A DNA stretch of 64,000 nucleotides from an uncultured Sulfitobacter sp. (GCF_947497275.1 NZ_CANMFS010000001.1:496001-560000), one strand, 5' to 3'. Positions 10,015 through 24,604 are shown, numbered from the stretch's first letter. Notes: generated from the sequence alone by a model not told the origin. Made by a program: numbers and translations.

Positions 10015-10737
10015 ATGAAACCCCTCTACAAAGGCAAATACCTCGCCCGTGCCGCCGACGGCACCGCGGATCTGAATGCCGCGTTGGCGCTGCGCAGCCG
10101 ATGTTTCGGCGTGGCGGGGGGGGCGCAAGACGTCTTTGACGCCACAGCGATACATGTGCTCGTCCACGAGGCGACGTCCGGTGTACTGGTCTGCACCTAC
10201 CGGCTGATGGCGCAATCGGGGGCAGGGCTGTGCAACAGCTATGCCGCGCAATTCTACGATCTGAGCGCGTTGGCGCGGTTCGATGGGCCGATGTTGGAAC
10301 TTGGCCGCTTCTGCGTCGACCCTGCCCGACACGACCCCGATATTGTGCGCATCGCGTGGGCGGCCTTGACCGCTTATGTCGATGCCGCGCGTGTGCAGCT
10401 TTTGTTCGGCTGCGCGTCCTTCGCGGGGATCGACCCGGACGCCTATCTCGACTGTTTCGCGCTTCTCAAGGCGCGGCACCTCGCGCCGCCGTCCTGGCGC
10501 CCGAAGATCAAGGCGGAAGACGTGTTTCGCTATGCGGCACGGCTGCGCCGCGCACCTGATCCGCGCAAGGCCCATGCCGAGATGCCGCCGCTGCTGCGCA
10601 CCTATCTGATGATGGGCGGCTGGGTCAGCGATCACGCGGTGGTCGACCGGCAGATGGGAACACTGCACGTTTTCACCGGTCTCGAAATCGGGGCGATCCC
10701 TGAGAGCCGCAAACGTCTGCTGCGCGCGCTTGTCTGA
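10015..10737 (+). CDS. olsB: L-ornithine N(alpha)-acyltransferase (OlsB-like)
   Basis: LALRSRCFGV...TYRLM...LELGRFCVDPARHDPDIVRIAWAALTAYVD...LFGCASFAGIDPD. Confidence 0.8.
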   Translation: MKPLYKGKYLARAADGTADLNAALALRSRCFGVAGGAQDVFDATAIHVLVHEATSGVLVCTYRLMAQSGAGLCNSYAAQFYDLSALARFDGPMLELGRFCVDPARHDPDIVRIAWAALTAYVDAARVQLLFGCASFAGIDPDAYLDCFALLKARHLAPPSWRPKIKAEDVFRYAARLRRAPDPRKAHAEMPPLLRTYLMMGGWVSDHAVVDRQMGTLHVFTGLEIGAIPESRKRLLRALV

Positions 10738-10772
10738 TTGACCTTTCCTGCGCGCCGGAGTAGCCCGCTGCC

Positions 10773-12581
<1,809 letters not shown>

Positions 12582-12584
12582 CCC

Positions 12585-13340
12585 TTAGCGCATCCGCAAA
12601 GCGCCATCGAGCCGGATCACCTCACCGTTGAGATAGCCCATCTCGACGATGAAGGCGGCTGTGCGGCCAAACTCGGCAGGATCGCCCAGGCGCGCCGGAT
12701 TCGGAACCTCGGCGGCAAGGCTGTCCTGCACGTCCTGGGGCAGTCCGCGCAGCATCGGCGTGCTGAAAATCCCCGGTGCGATGGTCATCACACGGATGCC
12801 GTCCTTGGCCAGATCGCGCGCCATCGGCAACGCCATCGACACGATGCCGCCCTTGGATGCGGCATAGGCGACCTGACCTTTCTGCCCATCAAACGCGGCC
12901 ACGGAAGCGGTGTTGATGATCACACCGCGGGCGCCGTCGTCGTCGTGGTCTTCCTTGGCCATTGCGGTTGCCGCGAGACGCGCGATGTTGAAGCTGCCGA
13001 CCAGATTGATGTCGATCGTTTTCTGGAAAGCTGACAAGGGGTGAGGCCCCTCGCGCCCGGTGGTCTTGATCCCCAACGCGATCCCCGCACAGTTCACCGC
13101 GACGTTGAGCGCGCCCATCTTCTCGCGCGCCTGCGCGATAGCGGCCTCGACCGAAGCCTCGTCGATCACGTCGGTCTCGATGAAATGGCCACCGATCTCC
13201 GTGGCGACCTTCGGACCGCGCTCCGTGTCGCGGTCCAGAAGCGTGACCTTGGCACCCTGTGACGCAAAATAGCGGGCGGTTGCTTCTCCGAGGCCGGAGG
13301 CGCCACCGGTGATGACGGCGGCGGTTTGTGACATTTTCAT
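12585..13340 (-). CDS. SDR-family dehydrogenase (3-hydroxyacyl-CoA dehydrogenase-like)
   Basis: ITGGASGLGEATARYFASQGA, YAASKGG active site. Confidence 0.9.
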   Translation of the reverse strand: MKMSQTAAVITGGASGLGEATARYFASQGAKVTLLDRDTERGPKVATEIGGHFIETDVIDEASVEAAIAQAREKMGALNVAVNCAGIALGIKTTGREGPHPLSAFQKTIDINLVGSFNIARLAATAMAKEDHDDDGARGVIINTASVAAFDGQKGQVAYAASKGGIVSMALPMARDLAKDGIRVMTIAPGIFSTPMLRGLPQDVQDSLAAEVPNPARLGDPAEFGRTAAFIVEMGYLNGEVIRLDGALRMR

Positions 13341-13376
13341 CGCGAAGGCTCCTTTATTGAACAGGTGTTCAGATGA

Positions 13377-14207
13377 TCACGCCACGCACCGCTGTGCAAG
13401 GGGAGTCCAGCGCAACCAGCTGCCCGCCGTTTCCACTCTGCGCGCACCGGTGCGTGATTTGAAACGGTCGAGCCCGGCCGCGTCGGGTATAGAGCGCCCC
13501 AGATCCAAACAGGTGATTCCATTGCGCGAGAAACGCATCAAAGCCTGCCAGAACAGCAGATTATGCGCCTGCACCGCGCGGGCCGCGTCTGTGGCATGGC
13601 CGATATGATATGTCGCCCGGCTGCCGTGCGTTAGAAAAAGCATATGTGCAACGGCATGACCGCGCAGCAGTGCCGTGAACAGGTGCGTCTGCGCCGGGGC
13701 TGCTTCGGCAAATGCCGCTGTCAAAGGTGCCGGCCAATTGCGATACCGGCGCGAGCGCGCCTGCGCGGTTTCGAGCGCCAGCAGCGGATGGTCAGGCGCA
13801 AGCGGGCGTTCAAGCACGCGCAATGGACCACGTTCGGCCTGCACCAGCTGATGACGCCATTTCTGGTGCAGTCGCGCCCGCAATAATGGTGGCGGTAGAC
13901 GCAGATCAAGCTGCCATATCTGCTGGGGTGCTGCGATGCGCAGGGCACGCGGCACGATCACAGGTGCTTCGGGCGACAGGATCAGCGGGCGGCGGTGCAG
14001 GCCCGACTGCCGCAGCTGCGCGATCAGGTCCGGCGGGGGCACCGCGCGCGGCAGCATCAGCACGGGTATACCGACGATCCGCCGGCTGAGCAGCACCAGG
14101 CCAGAACGCAGTGTCACCGGTTCTTCACCGCACAGCCGTAACGCTGCGGCAAAGGCCGGGTCTTGCATCAAGGAATGATCAGCGGGGGCTGGCGCGGCAT
14201 CGAACAT
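13377..14207 (-). CDS. GNAT/FemAB-like N-acetyltransferase family protein
   Basis: RARLHQKWRHQLVQAERG...ATYHIGHATDAARAVQAHNLLFWQAL...CLDLGR. Confidence 0.62.
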   Translation of the reverse strand: MFDAAPAPADHSLMQDPAFAAALRLCGEEPVTLRSGLVLLSRRIVGIPVLMLPRAVPPPDLIAQLRQSGLHRRPLILSPEAPVIVPRALRIAAPQQIWQLDLRLPPPLLRARLHQKWRHQLVQAERGPLRVLERPLAPDHPLLALETAQARSRRYRNWPAPLTAAFAEAAPAQTHLFTALLRGHAVAHMLFLTHGSRATYHIGHATDAARAVQAHNLLFWQALMRFSRNGITCLDLGRSIPDAAGLDRFKSRTGARRVETAGSWLRWTPLAQRCVA

Positions 14208-14256
14208 GCCGGCCAGCGTGCGCCCGCTGTGGTTAATGCGGGTTTAATTCGGGCGT

Positions 14257-15507
14257 CTATTCAATCTGCACCAGCGCGTGTCGCTTCTTTCCCGCCGACA
14301 GCTTGACCGGCGAGGCAAGCGCGGCGGCGTCAAGCATCAGCCCTGCATCATTCAGCAGCGCATCGTCGATCCGCGCACCGTTCTCAGCAATCAGGCGCTT
14401 TGCCTCTTTCCCCGAGGCCGCAAGACCCGATTTAACGATGAGCTGAACGATAGAGATGCCGTCGCCCACATCGTCACGCGTCAGCGTCAGCGTCGGCAGG
14501 TCATCGCCCACCCCGCCTTTCTCGAACACCTCGCGTGCCGTCGCCTCGGCGGCGGCGGCGGCCTCTGCGCCGTGCAACAACGTTGTCACCTCGCTGGCGA
14601 GCCGGATTTTAGCCGCATTGATCTCGGATCCCTCGAGCGCACCAAGCCTGTCGCATTCGTCAACCGGCAATTCGGTATACAGCCTGAGAAACCGGCCCAC
14701 GTCCGCATCGGTGGTGTTGCGCCAGAATTGCCAGAACTCGTAGGGTGACAGCATATCCGGATTGAGCCAGATCGCGCCGGATTGGGATTTGCCCATCTTC
14801 TTGCCATCGCTCGTGGTCAGCAGAGGCGATGTAAGCCCGTACACCTCGCCGTCGATCACCCGGCGGGTGAGGTCGATACCGTTGACGATGTTGCCCCATT
14901 GATCGCTGCCGCCCATTTGCAGGATGCAGCCATAGCGGCGGTACAGTTCCATGAAATCATATGCTTGCAGGATCATGTAGTTGAATTCGAGAAACGACAG
15001 GGATTGCTCGCGGTCAAGCCGGGACTTGACGCTTTCGAACGACAGCATCCGGTTGATCGAGAAATGCCGCCCGATGTCGCGCAGGAAATCGAGATAGTTA
15101 AGATCATCAAGCCATTCGGCGTTGTCGATCATCATCGCATCCGTCGGCCCGTCTCCGTAGGAAAGATAAGCCGAGAACACACGGCGGATCCCCGCGATGT
15201 TGGCGTCGATCTGCGCAGGTGTCAGCAACGGCCGCTCGTCCGCGCGAAACGAAGGATCACCCACCTTGGTCGTGCCGCCCCCCATCAGCGTGATCGGCTT
15301 GTTGCCGGTCTTCTGCAGCCAGCGCAGCATCATGATCTGGATCAAGCTGCCGACATGCAGGGATTTCGCGGTCGCGTCAAAACCGATGTATCCGGGCTGC
15401 GCGCCCTTTGCCAAGGCCTCGTCGAGCCCCTGATAGTCGGTACAATCGGCCAGAAAGCCACGCTCCATCATCACGGTGATGAATTCCGATTTGGGATGGT
15501 ATGTCAT
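14257..15507 (-). CDS. tyrS: tyrosyl-tRNA synthetase
   Basis: [44 protein letters not shown]. Confidence 0.96.
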   Translation of the reverse strand: MTYHPKSEFITVMMERGFLADCTDYQGLDEALAKGAQPGYIGFDATAKSLHVGSLIQIMMLRWLQKTGNKPITLMGGGTTKVGDPSFRADERPLLTPAQIDANIAGIRRVFSAYLSYGDGPTDAMMIDNAEWLDDLNYLDFLRDIGRHFSINRMLSFESVKSRLDREQSLSFLEFNYMILQAYDFMELYRRYGCILQMGGSDQWGNIVNGIDLTRRVIDGEVYGLTSPLLTTSDGKKMGKSQSGAIWLNPDMLSPYEFWQFWRNTTDADVGRFLRLYTELPVDECDRLGALEGSEINAAKIRLASEVTTLLHGAEAAAAAEATAREVFEKGGVGDDLPTLTLTRDDVGDGISIVQLIVKSGLAASGKEAKRLIAENGARIDDALLNDAGLMLDAAALASPVKLSAGKKRHALVQIE

Positions 15508-15594
15508 GGCGCTTGCCCTTCGATCGTGTTGCGGGGCATCTATAGGCGCATGGGTGCCAAAGGAAAAGCCGCCAAACGGCGGCCGAGAGGACAA

Positions 15595-16707
15595 ATGAGC
15601 AGGGCGATTGCAAAGACCGGGACGGTGCGTGCGGCGGGGGCCATGTCGGGCACCTCACTCGACGGGGTGGATGTGGCGGTGCTGGAGACAGACGGTTGCA
15701 CCATCACACGGTTCGGGCCGTCGTCCTACCGCGCCTATTCCGACGCCGAGCGTGCCGTCATTGCGGCAGCTCTCGGCCAGTGGTCGGGTGACGCCGTCGA
15801 AGCAGCGGCGCGCGTCGTCGATGCGGCGCATTTCGAAGCGCTGGAACCCTACAGGGACGTCGATCTGATGGGATTTCACGGTCAGACGCTTGCCCATGCG
15901 CCGCGCACGCACGGTACGTTGCAGGCGGGTGACGGCGCGCTTCTGGCCGACCGGCTGAGCGTTCCCGTGGTGTGGGATTTTCGCACGGCCGACGTCGAGC
16001 TGGGCGGCGAGGGTGCACCGCTTGCCCCCTTCTTTCACCACGCCTGTGCCCGCTACATCGGCGAGGCGGCGCCGGTCGCTTTTCTCAACCTTGGCGGTGT
16101 CGGCAATCTAACATGGGTGGACCCGGCGGTTACCGCGCCGGATGCGGCAAGCGCGCTTTTGGCCTTCGACACCGGACCGGCGAATGCGCCCGTGAACGAC
16201 CTGATGCAGGCGCGCCTTGGCCTTGCGTATGATGCGGACGGTGCCGTGGCGCGGCGGGGGACGGTCGAGATGGGCGCGCTTGAATTGTTTCTGGCGGAGC
16301 CATATTTTGCAAGGATGCCGCCCAAGTCACTGGATCGCAACGATTTCGCGGAAATGGTCGCTTTGGTGAACGAGCTGTCCGACGCAGATGCGGCGGCGAC
16401 CCTGACCGCGATGTGCGCGGCGGGTGTGGCCGAGGCGATGCAGCACTGCCCGGTGCCGCCAGCGCGTCTGCTTGTCACCGGTGGTGGTCGGCACAATCCG
16501 GTCTTGATGCAAATGTTGCGGGTTTCGCTGGAGTGTCCGGTGCTGCCGGTCGAAGCCGTTGGTCTCGACGGTGACATGCTCGAAGCGCAGGCCTTTGCTT
16601 TTCTCGCCGTGCGCGTGGCGCGGGGGATGTCCACGTCATGCGCGCGTACCACAGGTGTCGCCGCCGCGGTCGGCGGTGGCATGATCAGCATCCCGTCAGC
16701 AGAGTAG
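15595..16707 (+). CDS. anmK: anhydro-N-acetylmuramic acid kinase
   Basis: [55 protein letters not shown]. Confidence 0.94.
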   Translation: MSRAIAKTGTVRAAGAMSGTSLDGVDVAVLETDGCTITRFGPSSYRAYSDAERAVIAAALGQWSGDAVEAAARVVDAAHFEALEPYRDVDLMGFHGQTLAHAPRTHGTLQAGDGALLADRLSVPVVWDFRTADVELGGEGAPLAPFFHHACARYIGEAAPVAFLNLGGVGNLTWVDPAVTAPDAASALLAFDTGPANAPVNDLMQARLGLAYDADGAVARRGTVEMGALELFLAEPYFARMPPKSLDRNDFAEMVALVNELSDADAAATLTAMCAAGVAEAMQHCPVPPARLLVTGGGRHNPVLMQMLRVSLECPVLPVEAVGLDGDMLEAQAFAFLAVRVARGMSTSCARTTGVAAAVGGGMISIPSAE

Positions 16708-16763
16708 TTGGAGCGGGGCCCGTGCGGGCCGGGCTGGACGCGCCGCGAGCGTATCGAAGGGTG

Positions 16764-17291
16764 TCAGAGTGTCGCTTCGAAAAACAGAAGCTGTGCAAGA
16801 GCGTTGTCCGGTATGTCCTGGTAGGGGCCGCGTTCGGCCATGCCGAGGGAGGTATAAAGCGCCCGCGCGGCAGTCAGACTGCGCGAGGTATCCAGGACGA
16901 CGCGGGCAAAACCGTCCGTTCGTGCTTGTTGCAGAAGCGCCGTCATCAGACCTTTGGCCGCCCCGTGACCCCGTCCATGCGGCGCTACAAACAGCCGCTT
17001 GATTTCCGATGTACGCTCATCAAGCGCATGGGACATCCCGCAGCCCACAACATTGCCGTGCAACTCGGCGACGAGGATGGTCCCCGTGGGCCGCGCATGC
17101 ACCGATTCGAGCGTATCCATCAGCGCGCGGTACTTCGCCTCCGGATAGAACGTTGCGACCAGCTCGGCTTCGGAGGTGGAGATACTTCTCAGATGGGCAC
17201 GGTAGTCCCAGCACAAAGCTCTGACGGCAGCGAGATCGCCAGGCCCGTCAGCGGGCCTGATGGTAATGACGGCAGTATCCGGCGTCTGCAT
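16764..17291 (-). CDS. GNAT family N-acetyltransferase
   Basis: SEIKRLFVAPHGRGHGAAKGLMTALLQQAR...LDTSRSLTAARALYTSLGM. Confidence 0.85.
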   Translation of the reverse strand: MQTPDTAVITIRPADGPGDLAAVRALCWDYRAHLRSISTSEAELVATFYPEAKYRALMDTLESVHARPTGTILVAELHGNVVGCGMSHALDERTSEIKRLFVAPHGRGHGAAKGLMTALLQQARTDGFARVVLDTSRSLTAARALYTSLGMAERGPYQDIPDNALAQLLFFEATL

Positions 17292-17421
17292 GCGGTCTCC
17301 GGGGTCTGTGCCGCAGGAAGAAAGAACCCAACCGGGCGGCATGAAAAAAATATTCGCAATCTTGGATCAAAGGCGTGTCACGAGCGTTGATAATATGAAT
17401 GAACTAAGAAGGAGTTTCCAC

Positions 17422-17850
17422 ATGAAATTGACTACATCCTTGATAGCAGGCGGTATCTTGAGCGTTGGGGCAACGGGCGCATTTGCCGAAGCCCACATGG
17501 ATCCGTCCTCGATGATTCCCGCCGACAACATCTCTGACGGGGCGGTGTACCGGATGGACGTTGAAGCCGGCGACACAGTCTGGGCTGGTGGAACGGCTTA
17601 CAGCACCATTGATACCTCGTGGACAGAGGTGGGCGAGATTGACGATATTCTTCTCGACCGGAACGGCAAAATGGTTGGTATTCTCATCGAAGTAGGAGGA
17701 TTTCTGGGTATCAACGACCGCGATGTGGTGATTCCGCTCGAGAATGTCCGGTTTGCTACTGGTGAGGGGGATACCTATTCCTACGTCACCAACCTGACCG
17801 AGGAAGAGATCAAGGCGCTGCCAGAAATCGATGACGATATCTGGGATTGA
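17422..17850 (+). CDS. secreted PRC-barrel domain protein
   Basis: Signal peptide MKLTTSLIAGGILSVGATGAFAEA; IDDILLDRNGKMVGILIEVGGFLGINDRDVVIP. Confidence 0.83.
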   Translation: MKLTTSLIAGGILSVGATGAFAEAHMDPSSMIPADNISDGAVYRMDVEAGDTVWAGGTAYSTIDTSWTEVGEIDDILLDRNGKMVGILIEVGGFLGINDRDVVIPLENVRFATGEGDTYSYVTNLTEEEIKALPEIDDDIWD

Positions 17851-17870
17851 TTCCGGCCTAAGCTAGCTGG

Positions 17871-17900
17871 GAAGGGAGGGCATCGTGCCCTCCCTTTTTT
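17871..17900 (+). terminator. Rho-independent terminator
   Basis: GAAGGGAGGGCATCGTGCCCTCCCTTTTTT. Confidence 0.85.
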
Positions 17901-17924
17901 CTTTTCATACTCAAAACAAGACTC

Positions 17925-20143
<2,219 letters not shown>

Positions 20144-20227
20144 CGCAGTGTTCCAACCCGTTGTTTCGCCGGGGTGATGCGCTTTTCGTGCTGGCTGTGC
20201 AAGGGCCGCGATGGTAGCGGTCTGTCC

Positions 20228-21268
20228 ATGAATACGACCTTCCCGCGTTCATCACTCGCCCGGACGGGCCTGACACTGGCGGTCGCGCTTGTCGGGGCGG
20301 CACTGGCGCGGGCACTGAATATGCCTGTCTTCATGCTGACCGGTCCGGCTGTGGCCGTGAGCCTGTGCGGGCTGGGCGGGATGCCGCTGGAGATCGATCC
20401 CCGGGTGCGCAATTTGTGTTTCATGGTGCTCGGGATGACCGTGGGCAGCGGGTTCGATCCCGACGCGTTGGGTGCGATGGTCCGCTGGCCGCTGGCCTTT
20501 GCCGGCATTTTTCTCGTGACGTGGGGCACGATGGTGGGTGCCCGCGCGATCCTGTCGCGCGGTTTCGGATTTACGCCCTACGCGGCTTTGCTGGCAGGCT
20601 CCCCCGGGCATCTGAGCTTTGTCATCGCGATGGCGGAAGGCAGCGGACAGGATGTCGTGCGGATTTCAGTGGTGCAATCGGTGCGATTGTTGTTGCTGAC
20701 GCTGGTGGTACCGTTCGTTGCCGTCGCGCTGGGGGTTGATATGGGCGCTGCCCTTGCGCCGGCGGGCGCTGGTTGGCCACTGTGGACGATTGCGTTGATG
20801 GGGGGCGCGGCGTGGATCGCGGCGCAAGGGCTGGAGCGGTTGCGCGTGCCTGCGCCGCTTCTGATCGGTGCGATGCTGGTGTCGGGCATTTTCCAGCTTT
20901 CAGGTGTGCAAAGCGGTGCGATGCCCGACTGGATGGTGATGCCTGCATATCTCGCGCTCGGCGCGCTGATCGGGACCCGTTTCGCGGGCGTGCAGTTGGC
21001 GGAGTTCCTGCGCGATCTAGGGGCCGGCCTTGCGGTAACAGGCATCGCCGTTGCCGCGTCCGCCATCGCCGCTTTTGTGATCGCGGTGGCATTGGGCATG
21101 CCGCCTTCGCACGTACTGGTGGCCTTTGCGCCCGGCGGGCTTGAAACGATGATCGCGATGGGCGTGGTGCTCGGCGTCGCACCGGGGTTTGTCGCGGCAT
21201 GTCATATTACCCGGCTCCTGGTCCTCAGCGTCCTGCTTCCGCTGATGGCGCGCCGCTCTATTTCTTGA
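20228..21268 (+). CDS. AbrB-family membrane protein
   Basis: Hydrophobic duplicated fold; FMLTGPAVAVSL...GSPGHLSFVIAMAEGSGQDVVRISVVQSVRLLLLTLVVP; FAPGGLETMIAMG. Confidence 0.82.
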   Translation: MNTTFPRSSLARTGLTLAVALVGAALARALNMPVFMLTGPAVAVSLCGLGGMPLEIDPRVRNLCFMVLGMTVGSGFDPDALGAMVRWPLAFAGIFLVTWGTMVGARAILSRGFGFTPYAALLAGSPGHLSFVIAMAEGSGQDVVRISVVQSVRLLLLTLVVPFVAVALGVDMGAALAPAGAGWPLWTIALMGGAAWIAAQGLERLRVPAPLLIGAMLVSGIFQLSGVQSGAMPDWMVMPAYLALGALIGTRFAGVQLAEFLRDLGAGLAVTGIAVAASAIAAFVIAVALGMPPSHVLVAFAPGGLETMIAMGVVLGVAPGFVAACHITRLLVLSVLLPLMARRSIS

Positions 21269-21968
21269 GGCGCACCAAAAGCCGCGCACCGGCCTTTTGG
21301 GTTTCCAGTTCCGGGATGTCGCGCACCAGTGCCGACAGCTTGCCGTGGCCATAGCTGCGGGTGTCGAAGTCGGGGTGCGCGGCCTGCACCGTCTGCCCGA
21401 TCTGGCCGAGGTTATACCAATCGTCCTCCTGATCGATCTTCTCCATGGCGCTGGTGATAAGGGGCAGGGCGGCGGATGATTTTTCGTTGATCTGGCCCTG
21501 CGCACGGTCGCCACCGTCCAGGTTCTCGATGAAAATAAAGCGGTTGCACACGTTGCGCAGGGCCTCCGGCGTTTTCTTCTCGCCGATGCCCACGACCGTC
21601 AGCCCGTCTTCGCGCAGGCGGTTGGCCAGCGCGGTAAAGTCGCTGTCGGAGGAGACAAGCACGAAGCCGTCAAATCGACCCTGGTGCAGGATGTCCATCG
21701 CGTCGATCACCAGCCCGATGTCGGAGGCGTTCTTGCCCTTGGTATTTGCGGTTTCCTGTACCGCGACGAGGCCCAGATCCATCAGCTTGCCCGCCCATGA
21801 TTTCAACCGGTCGCTCGACCAGTCGCCATAGACGCGGCGCAAGGCAGGCTCGCCGATGCTTGTCACCTCGCGCAGCACGGCGGCGGCGTGTTTGGCCGGC
21901 ACGTTGTCGGCGTCGATCAGCACGGCAAGCAGCGGGCGGTCGCGGTCTGGTTTGGCACGGTCTGGCAT
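21258..21968 (-). CDS. NYN-domain protein with C-terminal OST-HTH/LOTUS-like region
   Basis: LLAVLIDADNVPAKHAAAVLRE...DIGLVIDAMDIL...FVLVSSDSDFTALANRLRE; C-terminal WYNLGQIGQTVQAAHPDFDTRSYGHGKLSALVRDIPELE. Confidence 0.85.
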   Translation of the reverse strand: MPDRAKPDRDRPLLAVLIDADNVPAKHAAAVLREVTSIGEPALRRVYGDWSSDRLKSWAGKLMDLGLVAVQETANTKGKNASDIGLVIDAMDILHQGRFDGFVLVSSDSDFTALANRLREDGLTVVGIGEKKTPEALRNVCNRFIFIENLDGGDRAQGQINEKSSAALPLITSAMEKIDQEDDWYNLGQIGQTVQAAHPDFDTRSYGHGKLSALVRDIPELETQKAGARLLVRLKK

Positions 21969-22270
21969 CGGTGGATCCTTTTTGTGACGTGGGGTGACAC
22001 ATAGGCCGCAGATGCACCCATTGCCAGAGCGGCGTTGACTTTCGGCGCGCCAGCCCCCATGTGGGGGTCAGGCGATGCCTTCTGCCGCGTGAGCAGATGC
22101 AGCACATACACAGTGATCTGCTAGCCGAGGCCGCCCATTGTTCCCAAAATCACGCGTGGGGCCAGACGCATCCGGACAGGTGCGCGGCACATGGCCCGCT
22201 CCTGCGATCCGCTTTTGCGCACCCGAGAAAACGCGCGGACGCTGTCCGACGCGAAAAAAGTGAGTTTGAG

Positions 22271-23584
22271 ATGAGCGATTTTGACATGATGGGGCTGCCC
22301 GCAGCCTTGGTGAAACGACTGAGCGCGATGGGGCTGAAAGAGCCGACACCGATCCAGAAACAGGCGATCCCGCATGGGCTGAACGGCCGTGACGTGATGG
22401 GGCTGGCGCAGACCGGCACCGGTAAGACAGCCGCGTTCGGCATTCCGCTGGTGGCACAGATGCTCCAGATGGAAGGGCGTCCCAGCCCCAAGGCCGTGCG
22501 CGGTCTGGTGCTGGCACCCACGCGCGAACTGGCCACCCAGATCAGCGTGAACCTGCGCCAGTTTGCCGAAAGCACCCCGCTGAAGGTGGCGATGGTCGTC
22601 GGCGGACAAAACATCAATACCCAGATCAAGCGGCTACACTCCGGTGTCGACCTGCTGGTCGCGACGCCCGGCCGTCTGCTTGATCTCTTGGACCGCAAGG
22701 CCGTGCGGCTGGACGAGGCGACGTTTCTGGTGCTGGACGAGGCGGATCAGATGCTCGACATGGGCTTTATCCACGATCTGCGCAAGATTTCGCAGCTTAT
22801 CCCGAAAAGCCGCCAGACCTTCCTGTTTTCGGCCACCATGCCCAAGCTGATGAACGAGATCGCCAACAGCTATCTCAATTCACCGATCCGCATCGAAGTC
22901 TCGCCTCCGGGCAAGGCAGCGGACAAGGTGACGCAAGAGGTGCACTTTATCGCCAAGGCGGAGAAGAAGGCCCTTCTGGTCGAGCTTCTGGACAAGCACC
23001 GCGACGAGCGGGCGCTGGTATTTGGCCGCACGAAACATGGTTGCGAAAAGCTGATGAAAGATCTGGTGAAGGCCGGATTTAAGGCCGCGTCGATCCACGG
23101 TAACAAATCCCAGGGTCAGCGTGATCGCGCCATCGAGGCGTTCAAGTCAGGCGAAATCACCGTACTGGTCGCCACGGATGTTGCGGCGCGCGGGTTGGAT
23201 ATCCCGGACGTCAAGCACGTCTATAACTACGAACTGCCCAACGTGCCGGACAACTACGTGCACCGGATCGGGCGCACCGCACGCGCGGGCAAGGACGGTG
23301 CCGCAATCGCGTTCTGCGCACCCGACGAGATGGGCGAATTGAAAGATATTCAGAAAACGATGAAGATCGCCATTCCCGTCGCATCGGGTCGTCCGTGGGA
23401 AGCGATGGAGATCCCCGCCAAGCCCAAAGGCCGTGGCGGACGCGGCGGCGGGGGCCGTGGGCGCGGGCAGGGCGGCGGCGGTCGGCCGCAAGGGGCCTCC
23501 GGCAGCGCACCGGGCGGCGCGTCCAAGCCGGGCGGCGGGCGGCGCAGACGGCGCAGCGGCGGCGGCAATGCCTCAAGTGCTTGA
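22271..23584 (+). CDS. DEAD-box RNA helicase (RhlE-like)
   Basis: Q-motif PTPIQKQAIP, AQTGTGKTAAF, LVLDEADQMLDMGF, HRIGRTARAG; Gly/Arg-rich tail. Confidence 0.94.
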   Translation: MSDFDMMGLPAALVKRLSAMGLKEPTPIQKQAIPHGLNGRDVMGLAQTGTGKTAAFGIPLVAQMLQMEGRPSPKAVRGLVLAPTRELATQISVNLRQFAESTPLKVAMVVGGQNINTQIKRLHSGVDLLVATPGRLLDLLDRKAVRLDEATFLVLDEADQMLDMGFIHDLRKISQLIPKSRQTFLFSATMPKLMNEIANSYLNSPIRIEVSPPGKAADKVTQEVHFIAKAEKKALLVELLDKHRDERALVFGRTKHGCEKLMKDLVKAGFKAASIHGNKSQGQRDRAIEAFKSGEITVLVATDVAARGLDIPDVKHVYNYELPNVPDNYVHRIGRTARAGKDGAAIAFCAPDEMGELKDIQKTMKIAIPVASGRPWEAMEIPAKPKGRGGRGGGGRGRGQGGGGRPQGASGSAPGGASKPGGGRRRRRSGGGNASSA

Positions 23585-23600
23585 GCACACAGACATTGAA

Positions 23601-23629
23601 AAAAGGGCGCTTTTCCGGGCGCCCTTTTT
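23601..23629 (+). terminator. Rho-independent terminator
   Basis: AAAAGGGCGC-TTTTCCGG-GCGCCCTTTTT hairpin. Confidence 0.88.
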
Positions 23630-23648
23630 ACTGCGGGACCAGCGGTGA

Positions 23649-24482
23649 TCAGGCGTAGAGAGAAGCCACGCCAAGCTCTGCGTGGATCTCGTTGACCTGC
23701 GCCGGGGTCATGCTATACCCGCTGGCAAGCTTGTGAAGATACTGCGCTTCTTCCTGCGTATCGAGATCAATGGCCAGTATCGACATGGTATATACCTGCG
23801 GCCCCATTCCGTCGGGTGTATCGGCGACCAGCGCGTCCACATCGACGGGTGCCTGCATTCTGCGCTGGATGAACGCGGCCTCGTCCTCGTCTACCTCACC
23901 CAGATGGCCAAGTAGCTTGCGTTGCTCGGACTCGTCGAAAGTCCCGTCGGATTTAGCCGCCTGAATCATCGCGGCAAGCATCAAGGCGGCGACCGCCTCC
24001 TGATCTTGCGAAGGTTCGATAGGCTGTTCAGGCGATTGATCGAATTGCGAATTCAACACCGCCCCGAAGCTTTCGCTGTTTTTCGGCGGTGCCTTATTCA
24101 CCGTCTTGCCAAGTCCGCCAAGCAGTCCGCCCGCGGCGGCGCCACCGGCAAGCCCGCCAAGCATATCGCCAAGACCGCCTTGGGTCGATGCGTCACCACC
24201 CTGGCGCTGGCCACCGAGGTTTTCAAGCAAACCTCCCAAGCCACCGCGTCGGGTGCCGCCCGTCGTATTTCCGCCGCCCAGCAGCCCGCCGAGCATGTCG
24301 CTCAAACCGCCTTGGCCGCTTGCGGTGGTGCCCCCTGTGAGTCCGCCGAGCAGGCCGCCCAGACCGCCGGTCTGTTGTAATTTGCCATCGTTGCCCTGTT
24401 TGCCGCGGTTCATCATCGCGCTCGCACCCTTGGCGACGGCTACGCCGACCGCCACTTTCGCGAGGGTTTTCATCAAAGACAT
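23649..24482 (-). CDS. TerB-like/DUF533-family protein with Gly-rich repeats
   Basis: GGLGGLLGGLTGG repeats; C-terminal LMLAAMIQAAKSDGTFDESEQRKLLGHLGEVDEDEAAF... Confidence 0.82.
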   Translation of the reverse strand: MSLMKTLAKVAVGVAVAKGASAMMNRGKQGNDGKLQQTGGLGGLLGGLTGGTTASGQGGLSDMLGGLLGGGNTTGGTRRGGLGGLLENLGGQRQGGDASTQGGLGDMLGGLAGGAAAGGLLGGLGKTVNKAPPKNSESFGAVLNSQFDQSPEQPIEPSQDQEAVAALMLAAMIQAAKSDGTFDESEQRKLLGHLGEVDEDEAAFIQRRMQAPVDVDALVADTPDGMGPQVYTMSILAIDLDTQEEAQYLHKLASGYSMTPAQVNEIHAELGVASLYA

Positions 24483-24604
24483 GGATCAGTTCCTTTCGGT
24501 TTCATCAGTTGCCCCATCATGGCACGTTTGCCGACGTCGCGCCGGGGGAAAGACGGCGATCCGCGTGCATTGACAATCTTCCGCTCACTCGCCCTTGTGG
24601 CACC

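Noticed and set aside
14782-15594. Upstream extension of the anmK frame (ORF 14782-16707)
   Set aside because: It runs antisense through tyrS; anmK homology starts at about 15595.
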